Of a stretch of 15,133 nucleotides of DNA, positions 1 to 7,120 are shown in pieces; within the stretch, counting starts at the first letter, position 1; each line of letters opens with the position of its first letter. The notes beneath the pieces were generated by a model, which did not search any database, had not been told where the DNA came from, and worked only from the letters and a program-made list of their open reading frames with translations. Location: assembly GCA_946482165.1 (NCBI GenBank), contig CAMLQS010000099.1, positions 1 to 15,133 on the forward strand, read 5' to 3'. This DNA comes from an uncultured Verrucomicrobiota bacterium. GTDB lineage: Bacteria; Verrucomicrobiota; Verrucomicrobiae; Opitutales; Opitutaceae. A program made the translations under genes and the position numbers.

Positions 1-1
1 G

Positions 2-133
2 GGCGTATCCGCCCGGCCTTGCGCCGAGCTCGGCTTTGTCCGGTGCCCGCGCTGCTGGCGCTGGGTGCCGGCGCTTCAAAGCGCGGGAGACCACGAGGTC
101 TGCCCCCGTTGCGCCGAGGCGATCACCGCGTAA
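2..133 (+). CDS. ileS: Isoleucyl-tRNA synthetase, C-terminal zinc-finger end (partial)
   Basis: The gene is cut by the left edge of the window; codons begin at base 2 and end at TAA 131-133. The 43 visible residues end in two CPRC pairs, with cysteine codons at 44, 53, 101 and 110. The pattern VRCPRCWRW...VCPRCAEAI is the C-terminal zinc ribbon of IleS, which is needed for aminoacylation of tRNA-Ile in the cytoplasm. The zinc-ligand spacing and the closing CAEA stretch match that family. The downstream lspA, one gene away, supports the call because ileS and lspA are neighbours in many bacteria. The catalytic domain is outside the window. Another zinc-ribbon protein is possible but less likely. 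Confidence 0.8.
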   Translation, partial: GVSARPCAELGFVRCPRCWRWVPALQSAGDHEVCPRCAEAITA

Positions 134-191
134 ACCCCACGCGATCCTCCCGGCGCCATTCGCTTTCTTTCACTCAACTACCCCCAAAACC

Positions 192-1229
192 ATGGCACAC
201 AAACCCGCCCGCAAGCCCGCCCCGGCCGCCAAAAAGAAACTCTCGAAGCCGTCCAAATCTTCCAAGCCTTCCAAAACCGTCGCGAAAAAATCCGCGCCAA
301 AATCGATGTCCAAATCAAAACCCACGCCCGATAAGAAACCCGCCGCCAAGCACGCCCCCGCCCCCGCGCCCGCCAAGGGCGGCAAGGCCGCGCCCGCCGC
401 TCCCGCGGGCAAACCCGCTCCCGCCCCCGTCAAATTGCCCGCCAAGGGATCCGACGCTCGCCCTGCCGCATCCGCCGGCAAGGCCTTGAAAGGCAAGGAC
501 GCCGTTCGCGCCAAGATTCTGGCCCAGCGCGCGAAACCGGCCAAACCCTCCGCGTTCACCCTCGACGAGGTCCTCGCGATCGCAAAGACGACCGCCGAAA
601 AGGCCCCGGCTGCCGAGCCCGTCGCCCACACTCCCGTCATCGCGACCAAATCCGGCAAGGTCGCCCCGCTCCCCCCCGGCGCGCTCAAGCCCGTCGCCCC
701 ATCCAAGGTAAAGGCCGCCTCGCTCGCGGACATCCTTGGCTTCAACCCGCGCTCCAAGGCTTCCCACGCCGAAAACGAAGAGGACGCCGTTCCCGAGAAA
801 TACAAACGCTACTACAAGCTTCTCATCGAGCTTCGCAACCACGTCACCGGCCAGGTCGACCAGCATAGCGAGGAGACGCTCAAGCGCTCCGCCAAGGAGG
901 ACAGCGGCGATCTCTCCAGCTACGGCACGGACGGCGGCACCGACTCCTTCGACCGCGACTTCGCCCTCAGCCTCGTCGCCAACGAACAGGAGGCTCTCGC
1001 CGAGATCGAGGCCGCCATCCAGCGCATCAAGGCCGGCACCTACGGCGTCTGCGAAGTCACCGAAAAGCCCATCCCCAAGGAGCGCCTGCTTGCCGTGCCC
1101 TTCACGCGCTACACCGCCGAAGCCATGAAAGAGGTCGAAAAAACCCGCTATCGTGTCCGCGGCCAGACCGGCATCTTCGGCGAGGGCGAAGAAGGCGGCG
1201 CGAAAATCGAAGACGGCGGCGACGAATAA
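192..1229 (+). CDS. DksA/TraR-family protein with Lys/Ala/Pro-rich N-terminal tail and degenerate zinc finger
   Basis: 345 aa. Residues 1 to about 160 are low-complexity Lys/Ala/Pro/Ser, like a histone H1 tail and strongly basic. Residues about 210-330 are the DksA/TraR unit. It has a helical region with a DxxDRD motif (Asp251, Asp254), comparable to the coiled-coil-tip DxxDxA of DksA, then YGVCEVT...PIPKERLLAVPFTRYT. The zinc-finger positions, at DksA spacing, hold Cys287, Thr290, Thr308 and Ala311, so only one of four cysteines remains. DksA proteins bind the RNA polymerase secondary channel and modulate initiation with ppGpp; whether this one does is inference. The ATG at 192 is preferred to an in-frame ATG at 36, which would overlap ileS by about 98 bases; no clear Shine-Dalgarno is visible. 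The basic tail could bind nucleic acid. Confidence 0.82.
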   Translation: MAHKPARKPAPAAKKKLSKPSKSSKPSKTVAKKSAPKSMSKSKPTPDKKPAAKHAPAPAPAKGGKAAPAAPAGKPAPAPVKLPAKGSDARPAASAGKALKGKDAVRAKILAQRAKPAKPSAFTLDEVLAIAKTTAEKAPAAEPVAHTPVIATKSGKVAPLPPGALKPVAPSKVKAASLADILGFNPRSKASHAENEEDAVPEKYKRYYKLLIELRNHVTGQVDQHSEETLKRSAKEDSGDLSSYGTDGGTDSFDRDFALSLVANEQEALAEIEAAIQRIKAGTYGVCEVTEKPIPKERLLAVPFTRYTAEAMKEVEKTRYRVRGQTGIFGEGEEGGAKIEDGGDE

Positions 1230-1257
1230 TTTCTTTACCGACCAAGTTTGGACCGGC

Positions 1258-1289
1258 GAGGCGGAGCGGACTTTCCAGTCCCCCGCCTC
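1258..1289 (+). terminator. Hairpin, possible terminator after the dksA-like gene
   Basis: A GC-rich inverted repeat has arms 1258-1272 and 1277-1289. Seven pairs (GAGGCGG/CCGCCTC) and five pairs (GGACT/AGTCC) flank a small bulge, with a TTCC loop. It lies 29 bases after the stop codon. The following bases (TTCGTTT) are only a weak T-run, so it may attenuate rather than fully terminate before lspA. Confidence 0.45.
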
Positions 1290-1384
1290 CTTCGTTTATC
1301 CGCGTCCGCATTTCCTCCCATAAGCGCCATGCGCTTGCGCTTCCCTGACGCCCCATTCTCCGTTTAGCTTCGCATCTCGCCCAC

Positions 1385-1966
1385 GTGGACCTCCGCCTGC
1401 CCGAAACCCCTCCCTCCCCCGCCCACGCCGGCGACGGTCCCTTGCAAGCCGCGGCCACCGCTCGTCTCACTTGGACGGATCGCGTGCTTGCCTACCGAAC
1501 CCTTTGGGTGCTCGCGCTGCTCATTTTTACCGTCGACCAACTCAGCAAGACTTGGGTCGCGGCAAATCTGGACTTCCCCACCTACTTGCCGCACGAGGGC
1601 GCCATCACGGTCGTCGACGGCTTTTTCTACCTCGTCCACGTCGGCAACACCGGCGCCGCTTGGAGCATGTTCCGCGATCAAAGCACCATTCTCGCCGTCT
1701 TTGCCGGGCTCACTCTGCTCGGCATCTACTTTTGGCGCCACCACCTCGGGCTCCAAGATCGCCGCGTGCAAACCTCGTTTGGCCTCCTCTGCGGCGGCAT
1801 CGTCGGCAACTTTCTCGACCGCATCCTTCACGGACACGTGATCGATTTTTTCGATTTCCACTTCGGAGATTACATTTACCCGACCTTTAACGTGGCCGAC
1901 ATCGGCATTTGCGTCGGCGTGCTGCTCTACCTCTGGCACTCCTTTCGCGAGCCCTCCGACACGTGA
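1385..1966 (+). CDS. lspA: Lipoprotein signal peptidase (signal peptidase II)
   Basis: 193 aa from a GTG start. LspA is an inner-membrane aspartyl protease that removes the signal peptide of lipid-modified prolipoproteins. Both catalytic motifs are visible: NFLDR with Asp145, and FNVADIGI with Asp172. The N-terminal helix contains the family motif DQLSKTWV (residues about 52-59), and GNTGAAWSMF follows further on. Four hydrophobic segments are evident. The family is usually about 160 aa. The extra length is a Pro/Ala-rich N-terminal stretch before the first helix, so a later start such as TTG 1442 or GTG 1484 is possible. It lies downstream of ileS and the dksA-like gene, a standard housekeeping context. 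Confidence 0.93.
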   Translation: MDLRLPETPPSPAHAGDGPLQAAATARLTWTDRVLAYRTLWVLALLIFTVDQLSKTWVAANLDFPTYLPHEGAITVVDGFFYLVHVGNTGAAWSMFRDQSTILAVFAGLTLLGIYFWRHHLGLQDRRVQTSFGLLCGGIVGNFLDRILHGHVIDFFDFHFGDYIYPTFNVADIGICVGVLLYLWHSFREPSDT

Positions 1967-1978
1967 CAGGCCGCTGCG

Positions 1979-1999
1979 CGAAGGCGCCGGATGCCTTCG
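1979..1999. terminator. Hairpin between convergent lspA and LysR gene
   Basis: The 166-base convergent gap 1967-2132 holds a 7-bp stem CGAAGGC/GCCTTCG with a 7-base loop, starting 13 bases after the lspA stop. There is no strong T-run. GGGGCT/AGCCCC pairing near 2118-2140, overlapping the LysR stop, could serve the opposite strand. I see no gene in the gap. Confidence 0.3.
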
Positions 2000-2132
2000 T
2001 CTCCGCATTATGAATACGCTTCATCTGCGCGAATTGTTCCAGCGGCCGGGCAAAAATTGCCGAAACCGCGTGAATCCATTACAAACCTGCGCCGTCTCCT
2101 GGTAGGGCGGGACCGGCGGGGCTTTGTCCTCG

Positions 2133-3044
2133 CTAGCCCCCGTCGACCGTCTGGGCCACGGCTTCGCACAAGCCGGCGAAGGTTTCCTCCGCGAGTGAAA
2201 GTTTTCGTCCGCGCAAATGCGCGACTCCCCACACGCGCTTCAACTTGCCCCCCGGCATGGGCAGGGAGACCAGCGAGCCTTCCGCGAGCTCCCGACGTGC
2301 CACCCAAGGCGCGAGCACGCCGGCGCCCACGCCGACCTTTGCCAGCTCCTTGATCGCCTCCATCGAGCCCAGCTCCATCGTGTCGCCGAGCTCCAACCCC
2401 GCGGAGCGCAGGTGCTGCGTCAACAAGGCGTCCGTGTAACTACCCTTGTTGTAGATGATCAACGTCTCCTTCGCGAGGCCCTCGCCCGGCACGCGGCCCG
2501 CCCGGGCCCAGGCGTGCATCGGCGAAACCAATACGCGCAGCTCGTCGGAAAAAAGGCGGCGAAACGCCAGTCCCTCCTCCTTCGCCGGCTCCAGCATCAG
2601 CGCGAGGTCGACCTGGTTCGAACTCAGTAGTTCCACCATCCGCGGGCCGTCGCCCGGCTCCATCCGCAACGCGCAATCCGGAAAGCTCTGCCTAAACTCC
2701 CGCAGCACCGTCGGCAAAAGATGCTGGCATGTCGTCACGCTGGCACCCACGCGAAGGCGGCCGCGCCCCCAGGTCCCCGCTTCCTCCAACGCGGTGCGGG
2801 TATCGTGCATCTCGCGCAATATCCGCTCCGCCGACGGCCTCAACAACTCGCCCGCCGCCGTGAGAAACACGCGTTTCCCCACGCGGTCGAACAGAGGCAC
2901 CCCCACATCCTGCTCCAACGCCTTGATCGTGTGGCTGATCGCGGACTGCGTCAGGTGAAGGTCCTTGGCGGTCTGGGTAAAGCTCCCGCACCTCGCCAGG
3001 GTGGCGAAGGCGAGCAACTGGCGGCTGTCTAGAGTGGAGGTCAT
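2133..3044 (-). CDS. LysR-type transcriptional regulator
   Basis: 303 aa. Residues about 6-65 form the winged helix-turn-helix typical of LysR proteins (AFATLARCGSFTQTAKDLHL, then TQSAISHTIKALEQDVGVPLF, FDRVGKRVFLTAAGE). A linker helix and a two-lobed effector-binding domain fill residues about 90-300, ending with the typical KELAKVGVGAGVLAPW stretch. The ATG at 3044 is chosen because the helix-turn-helix then begins at the normal distance; an upstream in-frame start at 3110 adds an atypical basic leader. The gene is divergent from the signal-less NrtA/NasS-like gene across a 117-base gap, so it probably controls the uptake operon, as NtcB (nitrate) or CynR (cyanate) do elsewhere. That role and the effector are inferred from position, not from residues. 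Confidence 0.93.
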   Translation of the reverse strand: MTSTLDSRQLLAFATLARCGSFTQTAKDLHLTQSAISHTIKALEQDVGVPLFDRVGKRVFLTAAGELLRPSAERILREMHDTRTALEEAGTWGRGRLRVGASVTTCQHLLPTVLREFRQSFPDCALRMEPGDGPRMVELLSSNQVDLALMLEPAKEEGLAFRRLFSDELRVLVSPMHAWARAGRVPGEGLAKETLIIYNKGSYTDALLTQHLRSAGLELGDTMELGSMEAIKELAKVGVGAGVLAPWVARRELAEGSLVSLPMPGGKLKRVWGVAHLRGRKLSLAEETFAGLCEAVAQTVDGG

Positions 3045-3063
3045 CGGGTGTCGTCGTCGCTCG

Positions 3064-3085
3064 CGATGATGAAGAGCCGTCATCG
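3064..3085. promoter_or_regulatory. Candidate LysR operator in the divergent intergenic region
   Basis: CGATGA and TCATCG are perfect 6-base inverted arms separated by 10 bases, and the site contains a T-N11-A pairing (T3070, A3082) as LysR boxes do. It lies 20 bases upstream of the LysR start and about 77 bases upstream of the divergent ATG at 3162. That suits both autoregulation and activation. No clear -35/-10 pair was assigned in 3045-3161. Confidence 0.35.
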
Positions 3086-3161
3086 TCCGCGCCGGAATCG
3101 TGAACAGCATTTTTCAGACCAGTTCGGCTGGCATGGCTTCCGCTGAGGCGTCGGGCATTCC

Positions 3162-4259
3162 ATGATCCTCTCGCCCACGCCTTCCCGCGCCTTCGCTTCG
3201 CCAACCGTAGCGCCCTCCGGTTCCCGCATTCGCATCGGTTTCATTCCGCTCACCGACGCCGCGCCCATCGTCGTCGCCCAGACGCACGGCTACTTCAAAA
3301 AGCGCGGCCTCGACGTCGAGCTCAGCCGCGAGGTCGGCTGGGCCACCGTTCGCGACAAAATCGTCTATCGCGAGCTCGATGCCGCCCATTGCGTCGCGCC
3401 CATGCTCGTCGCGACCACGCTGGGCCTCGGCTGCATCGCCACGCCCTGCCTCTCCGCCTACGTCCTAAACGCCCACGGCAACGCGCTCACCCTCTCCACC
3501 TCGCTCTGGAAGCGCGGCGTGCGCGACGCCTTCACCCTGCGCGATGAAATCCAGCGCACCCGCCACGAGCGCCTGCTCGTCCTCGGCGTCGTCTTCGGCT
3601 GCTCCGCCCAGCACATCATCCTCCGCGACTGGCTGCGCGGCGCGCAGATCGATCCCGACAAGGACGTGCGCATCGTCGTCGTCCCGCCCCCGCAGCTCCA
3701 CCGCAACCTCGCCGCCGGCACCATCGACGGCTACTGCGTTGGAGACCCGTGGAACACCCTCGCCGTGCGCGAGAAAACCGGCTGGATCGTCGCCACCTCC
3801 GCCGAGCTCGCGCCGGGGCACCCCGAAAAGGCGTTCATGGTGCGCGAGGACTTCGCCGCCGCCCGCCCCGACGAGCACCTCGCCCTCGTCTCCGCCCTGC
3901 ACGAGGCCGCCCTCCTCTGCGACGACATGGATTTCCGTCCGGAACTCGCGCGCCTGCTCTCCCGGCCCGAGTTCGTCAACGTCCCGCCCCGCCTGCTTTC
4001 GCCCGCGCTCTGCGGACCGCTCGAACTCGGGGGCGGTCGCGATCCTGTATCCGCGGACAACTACATACGGTTCGCTCGCGACGACGCCAACTGTCCCTCG
4101 CCTTTGCGCGCCCAGTGGATGATCGACGGTCTCCTGCGCCACGGAATCGTCGCCCGCAACACCCCAATCCCCGCCGATTTCGCCCGGCGGGTGTTTCGCT
4201 CCGACCTCTTCGCCCAGGCCCGCGCGCGCCACGCCGCGCCCGCCCTCGACCTCGCCTAG
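3162..4259 (+). CDS. Signal-less NrtA/NasS-like (CmpA family) protein, probable cytosolic anion sensor
   Basis: 365 aa, same fold family as the exported NrtA-like protein at 4472. Parallel motifs are IGFIPLTDAAPIVVAQ...GYFKKRGL near the N-terminus, IDPDKDVRIVVVPPPQ near the middle, DGYCVGDPWNT, then a C-terminal helical part. The first 25 residues contain no hydrophobic signal segment, no twin arginine and no lipobox, so it should stay in the cytoplasm. Family precedents are NasS, which binds nitrate and releases the antiterminator NasT, and the cytosolic C-terminal domain of cyanobacterial NrtC, which down-regulates transport. No nasT is visible in this window, and the ATPases here lack the NrtC extension. 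The gene is first in the + strand cluster, 212 bases before nrtA. Sensor function is inference; a binding protein using an unusual export route is a less likely alternative. Confidence 0.85.
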   Translation: MILSPTPSRAFASPTVAPSGSRIRIGFIPLTDAAPIVVAQTHGYFKKRGLDVELSREVGWATVRDKIVYRELDAAHCVAPMLVATTLGLGCIATPCLSAYVLNAHGNALTLSTSLWKRGVRDAFTLRDEIQRTRHERLLVLGVVFGCSAQHIILRDWLRGAQIDPDKDVRIVVVPPPQLHRNLAAGTIDGYCVGDPWNTLAVREKTGWIVATSAELAPGHPEKAFMVREDFAAARPDEHLALVSALHEAALLCDDMDFRPELARLLSRPEFVNVPPRLLSPALCGPLELGGGRDPVSADNYIRFARDDANCPSPLRAQWMIDGLLRHGIVARNTPIPADFARRVFRSDLFAQARARHAAPALDLA

Positions 4260-4471
4260 AAAACGCCGCCTCGCCCTCTTTCGCCGTCGCCGTGAACACG
4301 CCCGCCGCCCGCCGCCCCGGAATTTCGTTCATCGTTTCGATCAATTCTTTGAACGCCGTTTCTCGAAGTTTCGCCGGAAGCTGGCACGGCCACCGCTAAA
4401 GCACCGGCGTTCGCGGCACTCATTCAGCCCGCCTCGCCCAACCCATCTCGCAACTCCTCGCCACGCCACCG
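4260..4471 (+). promoter_or_regulatory. 212-base non-coding leader before nrtA, with one nested inverted repeat
   Basis: No credible gene is seen here. An inverted repeat CGTTCA (4326-4331)/TGAACG (4350-4355) encloses a second small one, ATCG-TTT-CGAT (4331-4341), in a locally AT-richer patch. It could be an operator or an RNA hairpin. There is no T-run after it. I could not identify the paired hexaloop stem-loops expected for a NasT-type ANTAR target. Confidence 0.3.
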
Positions 4472-5791
4472 ATGAAACCTACCAAGCCCATCCCCGTCCC
4501 CGCCATCGAATCGTCCCGCGGCCTCGACCGCCGATCCTTTCTCTCTCGCGCCGCCACCGGCCTCGGCGCCGCCGCGCTTCTTGGCGCCGGCCTTTCCGGC
4601 CGCGCCTGGGCCCAGGGCGCCCCCGCGGTTGTCGGCGCCGCCGCCGCCCCCGAGCAGCCCAACGTCAACTTCGGCTTCATCGCGCTCACCGACTGCTCCC
4701 CCATCGTCATCGCCCACGAAAAGGGCTTCTTCAAAAAATACGGCATCAACGCCACCATCAAGAAGGGCGCCAACTGGGCCGCGATCCGCGACATGCTCAG
4801 CTCGGGAGACATCCACTCCACCCACATGCTCATCGGCATGCCCTTCGCCTCCACGATGGGCCTCATGGGCTCGCCCAAGAAGCCGATGATCATCCCCTGG
4901 ATGCTCAACCGCAACGGCCAGGCCATCTCGCTCAAGGCGAGCCTCAAGGGCAAGGTCGGCGCCGACCCGAAGGCCCTGAAGCCCTTCGTCGAGTCCGCCA
5001 AGAAACTCGGCGAACCGATGACCTTCGCCATGACCTTCCCGCCCGGCACCCACGCCATGTGGATCCGCTACTACCTCGCCGCCGGCGGCATCCATCCAGA
5101 CAAGGACACCAACCTCATCACCATCCCGCCCGCCCAGATGGTGGCCAACATGAAGATCGGCAAGATGGACGGCTTCTGCGTCGGCGAGCCCTGGGGCACC
5201 AAGGCCATCGCCGACGGCATCGGCTTCACCTCCGTCACCACCCAGGACATTTGGAAGGACCACCCCGAGAAGGTCCTCGCCTTCACCGAGGACTTCGCCG
5301 CCAAGAACCCCAAGACCGTCAAGGCCGTCCTCAAGGCGATCCACGAGGCCTCCGTCTGGCTGGACGAGATGGCCAATCGCTCCGAGCAGTGCGACATCGT
5401 ATCCAAGAGCAACTACATCGGCTGCCCGAAGGAAAACATCCTCCCCCGCCTCCTCGGCGACCTCGACTACGGCGACGGCCGCAAGGTGAAGGACGAGGCG
5501 CCCATGCACTTCTCCATCCGCAACTGCAATTTTCCCCAGCCTAAGTTCGGCCACTGGTGGCTCACCCAATTCCGCCGCTGGGGCATGGTCTCCGGCGCGC
5601 CGGACTACCAGGGCATCGTCAAGAAGGTGATGCGCGCCGACATATACACGGAGGCCATGGCCGAGCTCGGCGTCGTTGATCGCCTCCAGGACGACTCGCC
5701 CTTCACGCTCTTCGACGGCTCCACCTTCGATCCAAAGGGAGACTTCGAGGCCTACGCCAAGTCCTTCGCCGTCCACTCGCTCAAAGGCTGA
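4472..5791 (+). CDS. nrtA: Periplasmic nitrate/cyanate/bicarbonate-type ABC substrate-binding protein with Tat signal
   Basis: 439 aa. Residues 19-25 (DRRSFLS) are a twin-arginine motif followed by an Ala/Gly/Leu-rich segment and a likely cleavage after AWA47, so the protein should fold in the cytoplasm and be exported by Tat. The mature part is a full CmpA/NrtA-family binding protein: VNFGFIALTDCSPIVIAHEKG, KKGANWAAIRDML, WIRYYLAAGGIHPDKD, MDGFCVGEPWGTKAI and IWKDHPEKV. Length fits NrtA/CmpA, although cyanobacterial NrtA is a lipoprotein. It heads the permease and ATPase genes, to which it would deliver ligand. The family binds nitrate, nitrite, cyanate or bicarbonate, and the ligand cannot be fixed by eye. 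The symbol denotes the family. It resembles the signal-less protein encoded just upstream, suggesting an old duplication. Confidence 0.9.
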   Translation: MKPTKPIPVPAIESSRGLDRRSFLSRAATGLGAAALLGAGLSGRAWAQGAPAVVGAAAAPEQPNVNFGFIALTDCSPIVIAHEKGFFKKYGINATIKKGANWAAIRDMLSSGDIHSTHMLIGMPFASTMGLMGSPKKPMIIPWMLNRNGQAISLKASLKGKVGADPKALKPFVESAKKLGEPMTFAMTFPPGTHAMWIRYYLAAGGIHPDKDTNLITIPPAQMVANMKIGKMDGFCVGEPWGTKAIADGIGFTSVTTQDIWKDHPEKVLAFTEDFAAKNPKTVKAVLKAIHEASVWLDEMANRSEQCDIVSKSNYIGCPKENILPRLLGDLDYGDGRKVKDEAPMHFSIRNCNFPQPKFGHWWLTQFRRWGMVSGAPDYQGIVKKVMRADIYTEAMAELGVVDRLQDDSPFTLFDGSTFDPKGDFEAYAKSFAVHSLKG

Positions 5792-5807
5792 TCGCTTCCC
5801 GTGTAGC

Positions 5808-5859
5808 CACGGCCGTCCCCGGCCGTGTTCCCCTTGCGACGGGCTCCCGAGCCCGTCGC
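5808..5859. repeat. Tandem palindromes between nrtA and nrtB
   Basis: Two perfect hairpins lie 8 bases apart in the 111-base spacer. The first is CACGGCCG-TCCC-CGGCCGTG at 5808-5827. The second has 11-base arms GCGACGGGCTC (5836-5846) and GAGCCCGTCGC (5849-5859). No T-run follows, so this is not a classic terminator. The design resembles REP-type elements that stabilise the mRNA of a binding-protein gene and lower expression of the downstream permease. Whether it is a dispersed genomic repeat cannot be seen from one window. Confidence 0.7.
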
Positions 5860-5902
5860 GGCCATCCGCTCCCCGCCCCCCCGCTCCTCGCTCCCTGCTC
5901 CC

Positions 5903-6697
5903 ATGAACGCCACCGTCCGTAATTTCATCATCAGCGTCGTCAGTCTCGTCGCCGGTCTCGCGCTCTGCCTCGGCTTCTGGTCGTTGCTGAGCACCACCGT
6001 CGCGAAGGAATTGCCCACGCCCTCCGCCACCTGGGAGGCCTCCAAGCTTTATATCCTCGAGCCCCTCGCCAAGCGCGGCGAGCAGGACCAGGGCATTCTC
6101 CGCCTCGTCGGCTACTCCCTCGGCCTCGTCGCCAAAGGCTACGCCATCGCCCTCATCGTCGGCACGCCGATCGGATTTTTTCTCGGTCTCTCGAAAGGTT
6201 TCGCCCGCGTTTTCGATCCCATCGTCCAAGTCCTGCGACCGGTCTCCCCGCTCGCCTGGCTCCCCCTCGGCATGGTGCTCTTCCTTAGCACCGGCTCGCA
6301 GGCCCTCGAAAACGGCGCGCTCTTCACCATCGCGATCTGCGCCATGTGGCCGACCGTGCTCAACACCGCCGTCGGCGTCCGCGCCATCCCGCAGGATTAT
6401 CTCAACGTCGGCCGCGTGTTGAAACTCTCCCGCACCAAGATGCTCTTCAAGATCATGGTGCCGGCCACGCTGCCCTACATGTTCACCGGCTTCCGCCTCT
6501 CCCTCGGCATCGCCTGGCTCGTCATCGTCGCCGCGGAAATGCTCACCGGCCGCACCGGCGTCGGCTCCTTCCTCTGGAACGAGTATAACAACGCCAACTA
6601 CGGAAACATCATCTTCTCGATCCTCACCATCGGCGTCATCGGCTTCGTCCTCGACCGCCTCATGAGCGTCGCCGAAGGCCGCTTCAAGACGGCCTAA
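5903..6697 (+). CDS. nrtB: ABC transporter permease, nitrate/cyanate/bicarbonate type
   Basis: 264 aa with about six hydrophobic segments, the usual size and topology of NrtB/CmpB/SsuC-type permeases. These form a dimeric inner-membrane channel. A BPD_transp_1 core runs from about residue 70 to 260. The cytoplasmic coupling stretch (VGRVLKLSRTKMLFKIMVPATLPYMF, described here by its ends) precedes GFRLSLGIAWLVIVAAEML, a classic motif of this subfamily. The ATG at 5903 is chosen over an in-frame ATG at 5825 because the latter lies inside the palindromic repeat and adds a Pro/Arg-rich leader. Its ATPase partners are separated from it by the inverted-repeat unit at 6706-7145. Confidence 0.92.
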   Translation: MNATVRNFIISVVSLVAGLALCLGFWSLLSTTVAKELPTPSATWEASKLYILEPLAKRGEQDQGILRLVGYSLGLVAKGYAIALIVGTPIGFFLGLSKGFARVFDPIVQVLRPVSPLAWLPLGMVLFLSTGSQALENGALFTIAICAMWPTVLNTAVGVRAIPQDYLNVGRVLKLSRTKMLFKIMVPATLPYMFTGFRLSLGIAWLVIVAAEMLTGRTGVGSFLWNEYNNANYGNIIFSILTIGVIGFVLDRLMSVAEGRFKTA

Positions 6698-6705
6698 ACG
6701 ACACC

Positions 6706-6730
6706 GATGTCTGATGGACGATGTGTGATG
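6706..6730 (+). repeat. Left inverted repeat of the four-helix-bundle unit
   Basis: It pairs with 7121-7145 at 23 of 25 positions; mismatches are at 6711-6712. The inner 18 bases (6713-6730) are perfectly complementary to 7121-7138. The similarity stops sharply at 6706 on the outer side. Confidence 0.85.
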
Positions 6731-6751
6731 TGCGATGACATGAAAACGAAC

Positions 6752-7111
6752 CTAATCGGATCGACGCCTTCTCGCGGAAGTGAGCATCGTCGAGAAGATA
6801 CGAACCAATTCGTCGGCTTCGTTCCGCAAAAGCAGAAGCCTCTTCGCGCTCAAGTAACCTCCGCGCTCGATGTATTCCAACCAGAACGAGGACTCGTCGG
6901 CCTCTTCCAGGACGATGGCCACCTTGTTGGCGAAGTCCGGACGCGATTTTCCCCGCTGCGACGCGCGGTAATTCGCTGCCACCGAAGCCGACGCCCGAAC
7001 GACCTGCTTCCCCGCGTTCAGCGCCGCCGGCCTCGTAGGCAAGGCCTCGGCCATCTCCGCACACCTCAACGCGAATACCATCGTCCGCTCGCACATCTCA
7101 CCGGGAGTCAT
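6752..7111 (-). CDS. Four-helix-bundle protein (23S rRNA intervening-sequence protein family)
   Basis: 119 aa from the ATG at 7111; an ATG at 7123 would add four residues and start inside the right inverted repeat. The protein is all-helical, with the pattern [16 protein letters not shown], then [20 protein letters not shown] near residues 38-57, then [19 protein letters not shown] near residues 70-90. This matches the S23/four-helix-bundle family (TIGR02436). Members assemble as pentamers and have no well-established function; some are encoded inside 23S rRNA introns and the related Avd proteins serve diversity-generating retroelements. No reverse transcriptase or template repeat is present here. 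The gene opposes the surrounding transport operon, which suggests later insertion rather than a transport role. Confidence 0.85.
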   Translation of the reverse strand: MTPGEMCERTMVFALRCAEMAEALPTRPAALNAGKQVVRASASVAANYRASQRGKSRPDFANKVAIVLEEADESSFWLEYIERGGYLSAKRLLLLRNEADELVRIFSTMLTSARRRRSD

Positions 7112-7120
7112 GCCTGAGCC

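Noticed and set aside
36..191. Upstream ATG that would extend the dksA-like protein by 52 residues
   Set aside because: It overlaps the in-frame C-terminal zinc ribbon of ileS (ending 133) in another frame, and the added residues show no family similarity.
4260..4471. NasT (ANTAR)-type antitermination leader before nrtA
   Set aside because: One nested inverted repeat is present, but I could not find two hexaloop stem-loops followed by a T-run terminator.
4424..6229. Long open frame (about 600 codons) on the - strand opposite nrtA/nrtB
   Set aside because: It is a by-product of GC-rich codon use; the translation is Gly/Glu/Asp/Val-rich without motifs, while the + strand genes have clear family motifs.
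6752..7111. Diversity-generating retroelement accessory (Avd) gene
   Set aside because: Avd proteins share the fold, but there is no reverse transcriptase, template repeat or variable repeat in the window.
6707..7117. + strand open frame across the four-helix-bundle unit, in the operon's direction
   Set aside because: It has no recognisable family, whereas the - strand frame matches the four-helix-bundle pattern throughout.
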